Source: Armatimonadota bacterium (GTDB taxonomy: Bacteria; Sysuimicrobiota; Sysuimicrobiia; Sysuimicrobiales; Humicultoraceae). From it: a DNA stretch of 35,187 nt. Both the position numbers and the translations under genes were made by a program. Positions within the stretch are counted from its first letter, which is position 1; each line of letters begins with the position of its first letter. Below are positions 7,713 through 17,139 of the stretch, piece after piece. Location of the stretch: positions 1 to 35,187 of the forward strand of contig JAVKIA010000027.1 in the NCBI GenBank assembly GCA_031459715.1, in the 5' to 3' direction. The notes under the pieces were generated by a model. The model ran no database searches and was not told the DNA's origin. It worked only from the letters and a program-made list of their open reading frames with translations.

Positions 7713-9623
7713 GTGCTGAACCGCTACGTTCGCAACATGATCGTCTGGGCCATCATCATCGCGGTGGTGGTCTACTTCTTCCTGCCGCTCTACCGGCAGC
7801 GCACCCCCCGCCAGGAGCTCACCTACAACGTCTTCCTGAAGAGCGTGCAGCAGGGCGAGATCGTCGACGTGACCATCAGCGACGAACGGATCACCGGTCA
7901 CCTGAAGAACAACCAGGAGTTCATCACCTACGGGCCGGTAACCGAGGAGACCCTCTCCCTGCTGGCGGCCAAGGGGGTGAGCATCAAGTACGAGCCGCGC
8001 TCCCGCTCTACCCTCTGGCCAAACCTGCTCACCTCCATGCTGCCCATCCTGCTCATCGTGGGCGTGTGGATGCTCATGCTGCGCCAGGCGCAGTCGGGAA
8101 GCAACCAGGCCATGTCCTTCGGCAAGAGCCGGGCCCGCCTGCACACCGAGAACAAGCCCAAGGTCACCTTTGATGACGTGGCCGGGGTGGACGAGGCCAA
8201 GGAAGAGCTGGAGGAGATCATCGAGTTCCTCAAGCACCCGAAGAAGTTCCAGGCGCTGGGCGCCAAGATCCCCCGCGGCGTCCTGCTGGTCGGACCGCCG
8301 GGCAGCGGCAAGACGCTGCTGGCGAAGGCCATCGCCGGCGAAGCGGGGGTGCCCTTCTTCTCCATTTCCGGTTCGGAGTTCGTGGAGATGTTTGTCGGAG
8401 TGGGCGCAAGCAGGGTGCGGGATCTTTTTGACCAGGCCAAGAAGTCGGCGCCCTGCCTGGTCTTCATCGACGAGATCGACGCCGTGGGCCGGCAGCGCGG
8501 CGCGGGGCTGGGGGGCGGGCACGACGAGCGGGAGCAGACCCTGAACCAGCTCCTGGTGGAGATGGACGGCTTCGACCCCAACGCCGGGATCATCGTGATC
8601 GCCGCCACCAACCGGCCGGACATTCTGGACCCGGCGCTGCTGCGCCCCGGCCGCTTCGACCGGCGGATCGTGGTGGACAACCCGGACACCAAGGGACGCA
8701 AGGCCATCCTGGAGGTGCACGTGCGGGGCAAGCCGCTGGGCGAGGACGTGAACCTGGAGGCCCTGGCCAAGCGCACCCCCGGCTTCTCCGGTGCCGACCT
8801 GGCCAACATGGTGAATGAGGCGGCGCTGCTGACGGCGCGGCGCAACAAGAAGAAGATCACCATGGCCGAGATGGAGGAGGCCATCGAGCGCGTCATCGCC
8901 GGCCCGCAGCGCAAGTCCCGCATCCTCTCCCAGAAGGAGCGGGAGATCGCCGCCTACCACGAGGGGGGGCACGCCCTGCTGGCCAAGTTGCTGCCCAACG
9001 CCGACCCGCCGCACAAGGTGACCATCCTGCCGCGGGGCATGGCCCTGGGGTACGTCATCTCTGCCCCGCCCGAGGACAAGTACAACTACACCCGCAGCGA
9101 GATCCTGGACCGCATCACTGTGGCCCTGGGCGGGCGGGTGGCCGAGGAGATCGTCTTCGGCGAGGTGACCACGGGAGCGCAGAACGACTTCGAACAGGCC
9201 ACCGAGCTGGCCCGGCGCATGGTCACCGAGTTCGGCATGAGCGAGAAGCTCGGGCCGCTCACCCTGGGCAAGCGCCACGGCCCCGTCTTCCTGGGGCGCG
9301 ACCTGGTGGAGAGTCGCAACTACAGCGAGGAGATCGCTTACGAGATCGACAAAGAGATCCGCCGCATCATCGACGAGTGCTACGAGCGGGGACGGACCGT
9401 CCTCACCGAGCACCGTGAGCAGCTGGAGCGGGTGGCCAGGGCGCTGCTGGAGCGGGAGAGCCTGGAGGCGGAGGAGCTGGAGCGGGTGCTGCAGGGGCTG
9501 CCCGTGGAGCCGCCGGTGGCGCCCCCAGCGGAGGCCCCGCCCGCCGGAGCCGCCGCCGAGCCCAAACCCGGGCGCCCGGAGCCGACGCTGCCGCGGCTCA
9601 AGCCAAAGCCCGAGCCTTCGTAA
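7713..9623 (+). CDS. ftsH: ATP-dependent zinc metalloprotease FtsH
   Basis: A 636-aa membrane-bound AAA+ protease for quality control of membrane and some soluble proteins. Two N-terminal transmembrane helices (about residues 7-25 and 105-125) flank a small external domain. Walker A GPPGSGKT is at 194-201, followed by the Walker B FIDEID and the second-region-of-homology motif LLRPGRFDR. The zinc site HEGGH is at 416-420. The last ~50 residues are rich in Pro, Ala and Glu, a low-complexity tail. The start is GTG at 7713 with GGGGAGGG upstream. It follows tilS closely. Confidence 0.97.
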   Translation: MLNRYVRNMIVWAIIIAVVVYFFLPLYRQRTPRQELTYNVFLKSVQQGEIVDVTISDERITGHLKNNQEFITYGPVTEETLSLLAAKGVSIKYEPRSRSTLWPNLLTSMLPILLIVGVWMLMLRQAQSGSNQAMSFGKSRARLHTENKPKVTFDDVAGVDEAKEELEEIIEFLKHPKKFQALGAKIPRGVLLVGPPGSGKTLLAKAIAGEAGVPFFSISGSEFVEMFVGVGASRVRDLFDQAKKSAPCLVFIDEIDAVGRQRGAGLGGGHDEREQTLNQLLVEMDGFDPNAGIIVIAATNRPDILDPALLRPGRFDRRIVVDNPDTKGRKAILEVHVRGKPLGEDVNLEALAKRTPGFSGADLANMVNEAALLTARRNKKKITMAEMEEAIERVIAGPQRKSRILSQKEREIAAYHEGGHALLAKLLPNADPPHKVTILPRGMALGYVISAPPEDKYNYTRSEILDRITVALGGRVAEEIVFGEVTTGAQNDFEQATELARRMVTEFGMSEKLGPLTLGKRHGPVFLGRDLVESRNYSEEIAYEIDKEIRRIIDECYERGRTVLTEHREQLERVARALLERESLEAEELERVLQGLPVEPPVAPPAEAPPAGAAAEPKPGRPEPTLPRLKPKPEPS

Positions 9624-9645
9624 CTTTCGCCCGTTCGCCTGGTAT

Positions 9646-9675
9646 TTGACCCTTCCCTGGCCCACTCCCTAGAAT
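9646..9675 (+). promoter_or_regulatory. Sigma-70-type promoter for the ECF-hydrolase-hut cluster
   Basis: TTGACC (9646-9651), an 18-bp spacer and TAGAAT (9670-9675). Transcription from about 9682 rules out the ATG at 9674 as the start of the next gene and supports the ATG at 9725. Confidence 0.8.
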
Positions 9676-9724
9676 GGGCCCGGAAGCTCCGGCAGCAGCT
9701 ACTGCGGAGGAAGGGGGCGGGTGT

Positions 9725-10225
9725 ATGTCGACGCGCCAGATCGCATATGCGGCGGTGCTGGCGGCATTGTACGTGGTCATCGGGCAGTTCGTCACCCCGT
9801 ACCTGCGCAACCCCATGGTGCCGGGAGCGATCATCGCCATCAACATGGTGGTCGTGGTCGTCGCCGGCATTCTCTTCGGCCCCACCGCCGGAGCCCTTGT
9901 GGGGTTCGTGGGCACACTGATCAACGCGCTGTTCAGTGAGACCGGCAGCCGCGCCTTTGAGTTCGGAGCGGTCATCCCCCATACCCTCATGGGGCTGGCG
10001 GCCGGGCTGATCGCCCGGGCCAACCAGCCGCTGGCCGCCTTCGCCATCGTCGTCGGGCACGCCCTGAACATCGCCGTCTTCCTGGCAGCGGGGCTGCTGC
10101 CGCTGAGCCAGGTGGCCGTAACCATCTTCTGGAGCGGGCTGCTGGTGGAGACGGTGGTGGACCTGGTGGTCATCTGGATCCTGGTGGCGGCGCTGCGCCC
10201 ACTGGTCCGCGCCGCCGCGGCCTGA
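9725..10225 (+). CDS. ECF transporter S component
   Basis: A 166-aa very hydrophobic protein with about five or six membrane helices. The opening TRQIAYAAVLAALYVVIG and the following glycine-rich helices (FGPTAGALVGFVGTLINA) are typical of substrate-binding S components of energy-coupling factor vitamin transporters. No A or T components occur in the window, so it probably uses a shared ECF module. The ATG at 9725 has an AGGAAGGGGG site and lies after the predicted transcription start. It is followed 21 bases later by an isochorismatase-family gene, so a nicotinamide or niacin-related substrate is conceivable but unproven. Confidence 0.8.
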   Translation: MSTRQIAYAAVLAALYVVIGQFVTPYLRNPMVPGAIIAINMVVVVVAGILFGPTAGALVGFVGTLINALFSETGSRAFEFGAVIPHTLMGLAAGLIARANQPLAAFAIVVGHALNIAVFLAAGLLPLSQVAVTIFWSGLLVETVVDLVVIWILVAALRPLVRAAAA

Positions 10226-10246
10226 GGCATCCCCGGAGGTGCGACC

Positions 10247-10846
10247 ATGACGGTCACGGTGGAAGCTCCGGAGTATACGCTGCAGCCCGAGGTGGTGGTG
10301 GAGCCGCGGCAGACCGCCCTGGTCGTGGTGGACATGCAGAACGACTTCGTCAAGCCGGGCGGCGCCCTGGTGGTGCCCACGGCCGCCGCCACCATTCCCG
10401 CGGTGCAGCGCCTGCTGGCCCTGGCCCGGGCGGCAGGGATGAGGGTTTTCTTTACCCAGGACACGCACCAGGAGGGGGACATCGAGTTTCCCATCTGGGG
10501 GCCGCACGTCCTGCGGGGGACGTGGGGGTGGCAGATCGTAGACGAACTGGCCCCGCAGCCCGGGGAGCGGGTTCTGGAGAAGCTGCGCTACGACGGCTTC
10601 TTCGGCACGCCCCTGGACCACGAGCTGCGCCTGGCGGGTGTCCAAAGCGTGATCATCTGTGGCACCGTGGCCAACATCTGCGTGCTGCACACAGCGGGCA
10701 GCGCCGCCCTGCGGGGCTACCGGGTCATCCTGCCCGTGGACGCCATCTCCGCCATCACCCCCTTCGACCTGCAGGTGGCCATTCGTCAGGTCTCCTTCCT
10801 CTACCGCGGGGTGATCACCACAAGCGAGGCGATCCGCGCGGGATAA
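10247..10846 (+). CDS. Isochorismatase-family cysteine hydrolase
   Basis: A 199-aa alpha/beta hydrolase of the isochorismatase/nicotinamidase superfamily. The catalytic triad can be read directly: Asp29 in VVDMQNDF, Lys112 in EKLRYDGF and Cys145 in GTVANICVLHTA. The cis-peptide region (GTVAN) before the Cys is also present. Members hydrolyse isochorismate, nicotinamide, ureidoacrylate or related amides; the sequence does not settle which. The ATG at 10247 has a GGAGGT site. It is in an apparent operon after an ECF S component and before hutHU. Confidence 0.88.
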   Translation: MTVTVEAPEYTLQPEVVVEPRQTALVVVDMQNDFVKPGGALVVPTAAATIPAVQRLLALARAAGMRVFFTQDTHQEGDIEFPIWGPHVLRGTWGWQIVDELAPQPGERVLEKLRYDGFFGTPLDHELRLAGVQSVIICGTVANICVLHTAGSAALRGYRVILPVDAISAITPFDLQVAIRQVSFLYRGVITTSEAIRAG

Positions 10847-10851
10847 CAGCC

Positions 10852-10870
10852 GCACCGCTGCGGGCGGTGC
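10852..10870 (+). other. Intergenic hairpin without T-tract
   Basis: GCACCG (10852-10857) pairs with CGGTGC (10865-10870). No U-run follows, so it is not a standard terminator. It lies just upstream of the next gene's Shine-Dalgarno and could affect stability or translation. Confidence 0.4.
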
Positions 10871-10885
10871 ATCCGGAGGTGGAAC

Positions 10886-11413
10886 GTGGCGCGGGTGCGG
10901 GCGGGAGGGCTCTCCCGGAAGACCGGGATCAACCCGGTCCCCATCATCATCTTCATCCTCATCGCCGTGGTGGCCGGCGCCGGGCTGTACGCCTGGGACT
11001 ACGCCTGGCGGCGGCGACAGGAGGCGGCCACGAAGCCCCCGCCCCCCGACGTGCTGGTGCGAAGCCTCATCGAGAACATCATCGGCCGGCAGGCGGTAAA
11101 GGCTGTCGCCCTGGACGCGGCGGCGGGGACGGTGAGCGCCACCTTTGAATCGGCCACCTTCAAGCCCGAGGAGGCGGAGAAGGACCGGCAGCAGTGGGCG
11201 CAACGCGCCCGCCAGTTCCTCACGGCCGAGGCCCGTCTGGCCAGCGACGTCATCCTTCAGGTGCCGGAGCCGATTCGGACGCAGGTCCCGGCCATCGGCG
11301 CCATCCGCAAGGTCACCCTGACCATCGTCTACCGGGGCGCCACCGTGGCCACGGCGGTGGCGGAGCGGGGCAAGGAGATCCGGGTGACCTTCGTCGACTC
11401 CCGCCTGAAGTAG
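10886..11413 (+). CDS. Hypothetical protein with one N-terminal membrane helix
   Basis: A 175-aa protein I do not recognise. A single hydrophobic helix (about residues 18-40, rich in Ile, Val and Ala) follows a short basic N-terminus, so it probably has a small cytoplasmic start and an external soluble domain. The soluble part contains alternating beta-like segments, an Ala/Glu/Arg-rich helix and no cysteines. The start is GTG at 10886 with GGAGGTGG upstream. It ends 7 bases before hutH and is likely co-transcribed with it; its role is unknown. Confidence 0.65.
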   Translation: MARVRAGGLSRKTGINPVPIIIFILIAVVAGAGLYAWDYAWRRRQEAATKPPPPDVLVRSLIENIIGRQAVKAVALDAAAGTVSATFESATFKPEEAEKDRQQWAQRARQFLTAEARLASDVILQVPEPIRTQVPAIGAIRKVTLTIVYRGATVATAVAERGKEIRVTFVDSRLK

Positions 11414-11420
11414 CGATCCC

Positions 11421-12938
11421 GTGGAGGTGCTGATCGGGGAGCGCCTCACCCTGGAGGACCTGGGGGCGGTGGCCTACACCCGCCGCCCGGTGGCCCTGGC
11501 CCCGGCGGCAGGGGAGCGGGTGCTCCGCGCCCGGGCCGTGGTGGAGGAGCTGGCCCGCAGTGGCCGGCCGGTGTACGGCATCACCACCGGCGTGGGCGGC
11601 CTGGCGGATGTGCCCATCCCGCCGGAGCAGACGGTCGCGATGCAGGCCAACGTCGTGCGCAGTCACGCGGCGGGGGTGGGGGAGCTCCTGCCCCCGGAGG
11701 CGGTGCGGGCCATGATGCTGCTGCGCGCCCACGGCCTGGCCCTGGGCTACTCCGGGGTCCGCCCGGAGACCCTGCACACGCTGATCGCGATGCTCAATGC
11801 CGGAATCGTCCCGCTGATACCCTCCCAGGGGTCGGTAGGGGCCAGCGGCGACCTGGCGCCCCTGGCGCACCTGGCCCTGGCGGTGATGGGCGAGGGACAG
11901 GTGCTGACCGCGGCAGGTGGGGTGCGGGCTGCGGCCGAGGCGCTGCGGGAGGCAGGACTGCAGCCGGTGGTCCTGGCAGCCAAGGAGGGTGTGGCCCTGA
12001 TCAACGGCACGCAGATGATGACCGCGCTGGGGGCGCTGGCCCTGCTGCGCGCGGAGGTGGCCGCAAAGACCGCGGACGTGACCGGTGCAATGAGCGCGGA
12101 GGCGCTGCTGGCCCTGCCCGCAGCCTTCGACGCCGACCTGCACCGGGTCCGCCCCCAGGAAGGGCAGCAGCGGAGTGCGGCCAACCTGCGGCGGTTGCTG
12201 GCGGGGTCGCGACTGACCCGCCCGGCCGACCGGGTGCAGGACGCTTACGCCCTTCGCTGCATGCCCCAGGTGCACGGCGCGGCGCGGGACGGGATCGCCT
12301 ACGCCCGGCGGGTGGTGGAGACGGAGGTCAACAGCGCCACCGACAACCCCCTGGTCTTCCCCGAAGCGGACAAAGTGGTCTCCGGGGGTAACTTCCACGG
12401 GCAGCCGGTGGCGCTGGCCCTGGATGTCCTGGCCATCGCCGTGGCCGCCCTGGGCACCATCGCCGAGCGGCGCATTGATCGGCTGCTCAACCCCCAGTCC
12501 AGCGGGCTGCCGCCGTTCTTGGCCCGCGCGGGAGGACTGCATTCCGGACTGATGCTGGCCCAGTATACGGCGGCGGCGCTGGTGGCGGAGAACAAGGTGC
12601 TGGCCCACCCCGCCAGTGTGGACTCCATTCCCACCTCCGGCAACCAGGAGGACCATGTGAGCATGGGCAGCATCGCCGCGCGCAAGGCGGCCCGGGTGGT
12701 GGAGCACGTGGAACAGGTGGTGGGCATCGAGGCGCTGTGCGCCGCCCAGGCCCTGGAGTTCCGCGGCGCGGAGGAAGCGTCACCGGCCGTGCGTGCCGTC
12801 TACCGGGCGGTGCGTCAGGTGATCCCTCCGCTGGAGCGGGACCGGGTCCTGGCCGGCGATCTGGCCCTGGCCCGCGACCTGGTGCGCCAGGGGATACTGC
12901 TGCAGGCGGCGGAAGAGGCCGTCGGCCCGCTGGAGTGA
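11421..12938 (+). CDS. hutH: Histidine ammonia-lyase
   Basis: A 505-aa enzyme converting L-histidine to trans-urocanate and ammonia, the first step of histidine degradation. The Ala-Ser-Gly triplet that cyclises to the MIO cofactor is at residues 141-143, inside [17 protein letters not shown]. Other family features are the TGVGGLADV stretch near residue 55 and the SATDNPLVF segment near residue 305. The GTG start at 11421 has no clear Shine-Dalgarno and may be coupled to the gene ending 7 bases before; GTG at 11427 is an alternative. It is followed by hutU. Confidence 0.97.
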   Translation: MEVLIGERLTLEDLGAVAYTRRPVALAPAAGERVLRARAVVEELARSGRPVYGITTGVGGLADVPIPPEQTVAMQANVVRSHAAGVGELLPPEAVRAMMLLRAHGLALGYSGVRPETLHTLIAMLNAGIVPLIPSQGSVGASGDLAPLAHLALAVMGEGQVLTAAGGVRAAAEALREAGLQPVVLAAKEGVALINGTQMMTALGALALLRAEVAAKTADVTGAMSAEALLALPAAFDADLHRVRPQEGQQRSAANLRRLLAGSRLTRPADRVQDAYALRCMPQVHGAARDGIAYARRVVETEVNSATDNPLVFPEADKVVSGGNFHGQPVALALDVLAIAVAALGTIAERRIDRLLNPQSSGLPPFLARAGGLHSGLMLAQYTAAALVAENKVLAHPASVDSIPTSGNQEDHVSMGSIAARKAARVVEHVEQVVGIEALCAAQALEFRGAEEASPAVRAVYRAVRQVIPPLERDRVLAGDLALARDLVRQGILLQAAEEAVGPLE

Positions 12939-12970
12939 GTGGTGCAGGAGCGAAAGGGGGCGATTTGACG

Positions 12971-14650
12971 GTGAAAGGAGCCAGGATCGTTCGCGCTCCC
13001 CGGGGTCCGGCGCTCTCCTGCAAGGGATGGGGGCAGGAGGCCGCCCTGCGGATGCTGATGAACAACCTGGACCCGGAGGTGGCGGAGCGCCCGGAGGAGC
13101 TGATCGTCTACGGGGGGACGGGCAAGGCAGCCCGCTCCTGGGAGGCCTTCGACGCGCTGGTGCAGGCGCTGCGGGAGCTGGAGGGGGACGAGACCCTGCT
13201 CGTGCAGTCGGGTAAGCCAGTGGCGGTTTTCCGTACCCACGAGTGGGCCCCGCGGGTGGTCATCAGCAACGCCATGCTGGTGCCGGCGTGGGCCACCTGG
13301 GAGAAGTTCTGGGAGCTGGAGGCGGCGGGGCTGACCATGTTCGGGCAGATGACCGCCGGATCGTGGATTTACATCGGCACCCAGGGCATCCTGCAGGGAA
13401 CCTACGAGACCTTCGCCGCAGTGGCGCGGCGGCACTTCGGCGGGTCGCTGCGCGGCCGGGTGGTGCTCACGGCGGGACTGGGAGGCATGGGCGGAGCGCA
13501 GCCTCTGGCTGTGACCATGAACGAGGGGGTAGCGCTGGTCGTGGAGGTCGATCCGGCGCGCATCCACCGCCGTCGCAGCACAGGGTGGGTGGATCGGGCC
13601 ACCGACCGCCTGGATGAGGCGCTGCGCTGGGTGGAGGAGGCGCGCCGCCAGAAGCAGCCTCTCTCGGTGGCCCTGCTGGGCAACGCGGCGGAAACCCACC
13701 CCGCGCTGGTCCGGGCGGGGTTCGCCCCCGACGTGGTCACCGACCAGACTTCGGCGCACGACCCGCTGGGCGGCTACATCCCTGCTGGTGTCTCCGCGGA
13801 GGAGGCAGTACTGCTGCGGCGGCAGGATCCCGCACGCTACGTGCGCCTGGCCCGGGAGAGCATCGCCCGGCACTGCGCCGCCATGGTGGAGTTCCTGCGC
13901 GGCGGCAGCGTGGTCTTCGACTACGGGAACAACCTTCGGGGGCAGGCCAGGGAGGCCGGCTTCACCGACGCCTTCACCTACCCGGGCTTCGTCCAGGCCT
14001 ACATCCGGCCGCTGTTCTGCCAGGGGCGGGGACCGTTCCGCTGGGTGGCCCTCTCCGGCGAGCCGCAGGACATCTACACCACCGACGGGGTCATCCTCCG
14101 ACTCTTCCCCGACGACGAAGCGCTGGCCCGCTGGATCCGGATGGCCCGGGAGCGCGTCCCCTTCCAGGGCCTGCCCGCCCGTATCTGCTGGCTGGGCTAC
14201 GGAGAGCGCGCTGCGGCAGGGCTGGCCTTCAACGAGCTGGTGCGTGAGGGAAAGGTGGGTGCGCCCATCGTCATCGGGCGGGACCACCTGGACGGGGGAT
14301 CGGTGGCCTCTCCCCACCGGGAGACGGAAGGGATGCGCGACGGCTCGGATGCCATCGCCGACTGGCCCGTCCTCAATGCCCTGGTGAATGCCTGTGCCGG
14401 GGCCACCTGGGTGGCCATGCACCACGGGGGTGGGGTGGGGATCGGCTACTCCATCCACGCCGGGCAGGTGGTGGTGGCGGAGGGAACCCCGCTATCCGCC
14501 CAGAAACTGGAGCGTGTCCTCACCACCGACCCTGGGACCGCCGTAGTGCGCCACGCCGACGCCGGGTATCCCGAGGCGCTGGCGGCGGCAGCGCGACATG
14601 GAATCAAGATGCCGTCGGCCCGCGGTGCGGCGGGGCGGGAGCCCGGTTAG
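12971..14650 (+). CDS. hutU: Urocanate hydratase
   Basis: A 559-aa NAD-dependent enzyme converting urocanate to 4-imidazolone-5-propionate. The family N-terminus ([20 protein letters not shown]) follows a short lead. The NAD-binding glycine motif G-L-G-G-M-G-G is at residues 169-175, and [13 protein letters not shown] is near residue 318. The upstream frame is open but overlaps hutH. I chose GTG at 12971, with AAGGGGG about 10 bases upstream; TTG at 12965 is an equally possible start. It sits 32 bases after hutH. Confidence 0.96.
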   Translation: MKGARIVRAPRGPALSCKGWGQEAALRMLMNNLDPEVAERPEELIVYGGTGKAARSWEAFDALVQALRELEGDETLLVQSGKPVAVFRTHEWAPRVVISNAMLVPAWATWEKFWELEAAGLTMFGQMTAGSWIYIGTQGILQGTYETFAAVARRHFGGSLRGRVVLTAGLGGMGGAQPLAVTMNEGVALVVEVDPARIHRRRSTGWVDRATDRLDEALRWVEEARRQKQPLSVALLGNAAETHPALVRAGFAPDVVTDQTSAHDPLGGYIPAGVSAEEAVLLRRQDPARYVRLARESIARHCAAMVEFLRGGSVVFDYGNNLRGQAREAGFTDAFTYPGFVQAYIRPLFCQGRGPFRWVALSGEPQDIYTTDGVILRLFPDDEALARWIRMARERVPFQGLPARICWLGYGERAAAGLAFNELVREGKVGAPIVIGRDHLDGGSVASPHRETEGMRDGSDAIADWPVLNALVNACAGATWVAMHHGGGVGIGYSIHAGQVVVAEGTPLSAQKLERVLTTDPGTAVVRHADAGYPEALAAAARHGIKMPSARGAAGREPG

Positions 14651-14723
14651 GGGCATGCCCGGAGTCTCTGCGCACTCGCGCCGGGGGTAGGCTAGCGCGT
14701 GCCGGCGGCCGGAGGGAGACTGC

Positions 14724-15110
14724 GTGTTTGCCATCAACTTTTACTCGTCGGTGTTCGGTGAGGCGCTGCGCCAGGGGCGCAAGACCGCCACCATCCGCCT
14801 GGGAGACAAGCGGGAGAAGTACCGGGAGGGACAGATCGTGTGGCTGACGGTGGGCAGGCGCTTCGGCACCCGGCGCAAGGTGGCCACGGCCATCATCGAC
14901 CGCGTGGAGTTCAAGCGCCTCTCCGAGGTCACCCCGCGGGAGATCGAGCGGGACAACCCCGAGCTGCGCCGTCATGAGGAGCTGCTGGACTTCCTGGCCA
15001 AGATCTACGGCCGCAAGATCTCCCTGGACGATGAGGTCACGGTGATCCACTTCTCCCGCATCGAAGAGTCGGCGGAAGCCCCCTGCGGCGGCCCGAGCGC
15101 CCCGGGGTAG
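14724..15110 (+). CDS. ASCH-domain protein
   Basis: A 128-aa protein with an ASCH (PUA-like beta-barrel) fold signature: an N-terminal FYSSVFGEALRQGRKTATIRLG in which the conserved GxKTxTxR-type segment would contact RNA or a nucleotide, then a strand-rich middle (IVWLTVGRRFG) and a late VTVIHFSRIE. ASCH proteins are proposed RNA binders, and some are amidohydrolases acting on modified nucleosides. No specific function can be assigned. The start is GTG at 14724 with GGAGGGAG upstream. It follows hutU by 73 bases and may have its own promoter. Confidence 0.75.
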   Translation: MFAINFYSSVFGEALRQGRKTATIRLGDKREKYREGQIVWLTVGRRFGTRRKVATAIIDRVEFKRLSEVTPREIERDNPELRRHEELLDFLAKIYGRKISLDDEVTVIHFSRIEESAEAPCGGPSAPG

Positions 15111-15147
15111 GCTCCCCCCAAGGGATGCGCTCTCCTCCCCGGTCATG

Positions 15148-15153
15148 TACACT
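15148..15153 (+). promoter_or_regulatory. Candidate -10 box for the cupredoxin gene
   Basis: TACACT lies 37 bases before the ATG, giving a leader of about 30 nt with a purine-rich ribosome-binding region. No convincing -35 is visible. Confidence 0.35.
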
Positions 15154-15190
15154 GGCAGGCGGGTGAATTCATGCGCGAGGTGAGACGGAG

Positions 15191-15544
15191 ATGCGTACGT
15201 CCTTGGTGATTCTCCTGGTGGTGGCGGCAGGGCTGGCAGCGATCACTCCCCTGCTGGGTGTTCCTGGGCCGGTGGCGCTTGTGGCCACGGAGTTCAAGTG
15301 GACGCCCAAGGATGTCACCGCCGCCACCGGGGAGATCACCTTCAACGTGGTCAACAAGGGGACGGTGGAGCACAACTTTGTCATCGAGGACGCCAAGGGC
15401 AAGGTCCTGAAGGAAGTGGACGCCATTCTGCCGGGGAAGTCCGTGCAGGTCAGGGTTACGTTGAAGGCGGGTAAGTACGTCATCGTCTGCACCGTGCCCG
15501 GGCACCGGGAAGCGGGGATGGTGGGCACGCTCAGCGTCAAGTAG
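15191..15544 (+). CDS. Exported plastocyanin-like cupredoxin
   Basis: A 117-aa small blue-copper protein. An N-terminal hydrophobic signal (about residues 4-24) suggests export, possibly with the helix retained as an anchor; there is no lipobox Cys. All four type-1 copper ligands are visible: His61 (VEHNF), Cys100, His105 and Met110 in C-TVPGH-REAGM. It should act as a single-electron carrier outside the cytoplasmic membrane. Its redox partner is not evident nearby, although an SQR-like enzyme lies elsewhere in the window. The ATG at 15191 has a GGTGAGACGGAG region upstream. Its stop overlaps the convergent KptA-like gene by 8 bp. Confidence 0.88.
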   Translation: MRTSLVILLVVAAGLAAITPLLGVPGPVALVATEFKWTPKDVTAATGEITFNVVNKGTVEHNFVIEDAKGKVLKEVDAILPGKSVQVRVTLKAGKYVIVCTVPGHREAGMVGTLSVK

Positions 15545-16097
15545 CGCGGCCTGGCTTGGGGAAGCAGAGGAACTCCGGGGGCACCCGTGGGGCCAGATAC
15601 AGATGATCCGTGGCCTGGTAGAATGGCACGCCGGCGGCGTGGGCGCGGCGGGCCAGCACCGCGAGAACCACGCCGGTCGTGCCATGCCTCTCCAGCAGCC
15701 GCGCTGCCTCCTGGGGAGTGAGGCAGAGGTGCACGTGCTGCCGCTGCCGCGGGCGAAGCCCGTCGGCTCGCACCCGCTCCTGGTCGGCCGCAGGGACGGC
15801 ATAGTACAGCCACTCCGGGGGCCGGACCGCCGGTCCCGGCTGCTGTAGCGTGACGGAGTGGCCGTAGCGCGCCCGGATCAGCCCATCCTCGAGCTGGAAG
15901 CGCCGCGCGTCCAGGCGGGCTACCTCGACCACCTCCTCTGCCTGCAGATCCTCCCAGCCGTGTGCCCGCAGGGCCTGCAGCAACTCCTCCAGAGGCACCC
16001 GACCCTGCGGGTCCAGCACGAGCCCGACTTCTTCCGGCCGGTGACGGAGGATGAGCGAGAGGAACTTGCTGAGACGGGTGCGCCGTTCCGGACGCAT
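15537..16097 (-). CDS. kptA: RNA 2'-phosphotransferase KptA/Tpt1 family
   Basis: A 186-aa protein of the family that transfers the 2'-phosphate of spliced RNA to NAD+, giving ADP-ribose 1'',2''-cyclic phosphate. The N-terminal RLSKFLSLILRHRPE and the RARYGHSV segment carry the conserved Arg and His residues, and HVHLCLT matches the later HVHLS-type strand. The motif usually read as LYHGT is LYYAV here, a change at a conserved His. The ATG at 16097 gives the usual family N-terminus. Its role in bacteria without such tRNA splicing is unclear; NAD+-dependent RNA repair or end-healing are possibilities. It converges on the cupredoxin gene. Confidence 0.85.
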   Translation of the reverse strand: MRPERRTRLSKFLSLILRHRPEEVGLVLDPQGRVPLEELLQALRAHGWEDLQAEEVVEVARLDARRFQLEDGLIRARYGHSVTLQQPGPAVRPPEWLYYAVPAADQERVRADGLRPRQRQHVHLCLTPQEAARLLERHGTTGVVLAVLARRAHAAGVPFYQATDHLYLAPRVPPEFLCFPKPGRAT

Positions 16098-16159
16098 TGC
16101 CGCTTAGCCTTCGCGCGATGCGTCAAGGTTCCCGCCGAGGCTGGCGGTTGGGCCCACGC

Positions 16160-16188
16160 TTGAGCACCCCCAGGGCATAGTGTAGGCT
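16160..16188 (+). promoter_or_regulatory. Candidate promoter for ftcD-hutI
   Basis: TTGAGC (16160-16165), a 17-bp spacer and TAGGCT (16183-16188). The -35 is good and the -10 is weak. A start near 16195 leaves about 48 nt before ftcD. Confidence 0.5.
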
Positions 16189-16242
16189 CAACGCGGGTGC
16201 GGTGGACATGCCGCTGGGGCCAACGGCAACGGTGGATGCGGC

Positions 16243-17139
16243 GTGGGCGGGAAGCTAGTCGAGTGCGTGCCCAACATCAGTGAAGGGCGGCGGCCCGAAG
16301 TCGTCCAGGCCGTTGTGGATGCTGTGCAGGCAACGGCGGGGGTGCGCTTGCTGGACGTGCAGTCGGACCCCAGCCACAACCGCTCCGTGATCACCTTCGC
16401 CGGCCCGCCGCAGGCGGTGGGGGAGGCAGCCTTCGCCCTGTGCGCCCGCGCCGTGGAGCTGATCGACATGAACCTGCACCACGGAGAGCACCCCCGCATC
16501 GGCGCGGTGGACGTGGTCCCCTTCGTCCCTATCGCCCACGTGACTATGCCCGAAGCGGTGGAACTGGCGCGGGCCCTGGGGGCACGCCTGTGGGCGGAGC
16601 TGCGCCTGCCCGTCTACTTCTACGCCGAGGCGGCCACTGTACCCGGGCGCGTGCGCCTGCCGGACATCCGCAAGGGCGAATATGAGGGGCTGGCGGAGAA
16701 GATGGCCGATCCCGCCTGGGCGCCGGACGTGGGTGAGGCCCACCCTCACCCCACCGCCGGGGCGACGGTGGTGGGGGCGCGCCGCCCCCTAATCGCCTAC
16801 AACATCAACCTGCACACCACGGCGGTGGAGGTGGCCAGGGAGATCGCCCGCGCCGTACGGGAGAGCAGCGGCGGCTTGGTCAATGTGCAGGCCATGGGGG
16901 TGGTTGCCGCCAGCGGTCAGGCCCAGGTCTCGCTGAACCTGCTGGACCACACCCACACGCCGCTGGCCCGCGTCTTTGAGCTGGTGCGCCGGGAAGCAGA
17001 ACGTTTTGGCGTGCAGGTGGCGGAGAGCGAAATCGTGGGCCTGGTGCCGCTGGACGCCCTGGTGGACGTGGCTCGCTACTACCTGCGTCTGCGCCAGTTC
17101 CAGCGCGAGCAGATCCTGGACGTCCGCCTGCTGGAGTGA
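16243..17139 (+). CDS. ftcD: Glutamate formimidoyltransferase
   Basis: A 298-aa enzyme transferring the formimino group from N-formimino-L-glutamate to tetrahydrofolate, releasing glutamate. The family start KLVECVPNISEGR is at the N-terminus, and the DVVPFVPI and NINLHTT segments are also characteristic. Only the transferase domains are present; the cyclodeaminase domain fused in animal FTCD is absent and no separate cyclodeaminase is in the window. The start is GTG at 16243. The stop overlaps the ATG of hutI (TGATG), so the two are translationally coupled and complete the pathway begun by hutHU. Confidence 0.95.
   Translation: MGGKLVECVPNISEGRRPEVVQAVVDAVQATAGVRLLDVQSDPSHNRSVITFAGPPQAVGEAAFALCARAVELIDMNLHHGEHPRIGAVDVVPFVPIAHVTMPEAVELARALGARLWAELRLPVYFYAEAATVPGRVRLPDIRKGEYEGLAEKMADPAWAPDVGEAHPHPTAGATVVGARRPLIAYNINLHTTAVEVAREIARAVRESSGGLVNVQAMGVVAASGQAQVSLNLLDHTHTPLARVFELVRREAERFGVQVAESEIVGLVPLDALVDVARYYLRLRQFQREQILDVRLLE

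Noticed and set aside
9674-9724. ATG at 9674 as the start of the first ECF S component
   Set aside because: It falls at the -10 box, before the predicted transcription start; the ATG at 9725 has a good ribosome-binding site.
7695-11449. Long minus-strand frames (656 and 689 aa) opposite ftsH and its downstream genes
   Set aside because: They mirror well-supported genes on the plus strand and show the His/Arg/Gly-rich composition of antisense frames in GC-rich DNA.
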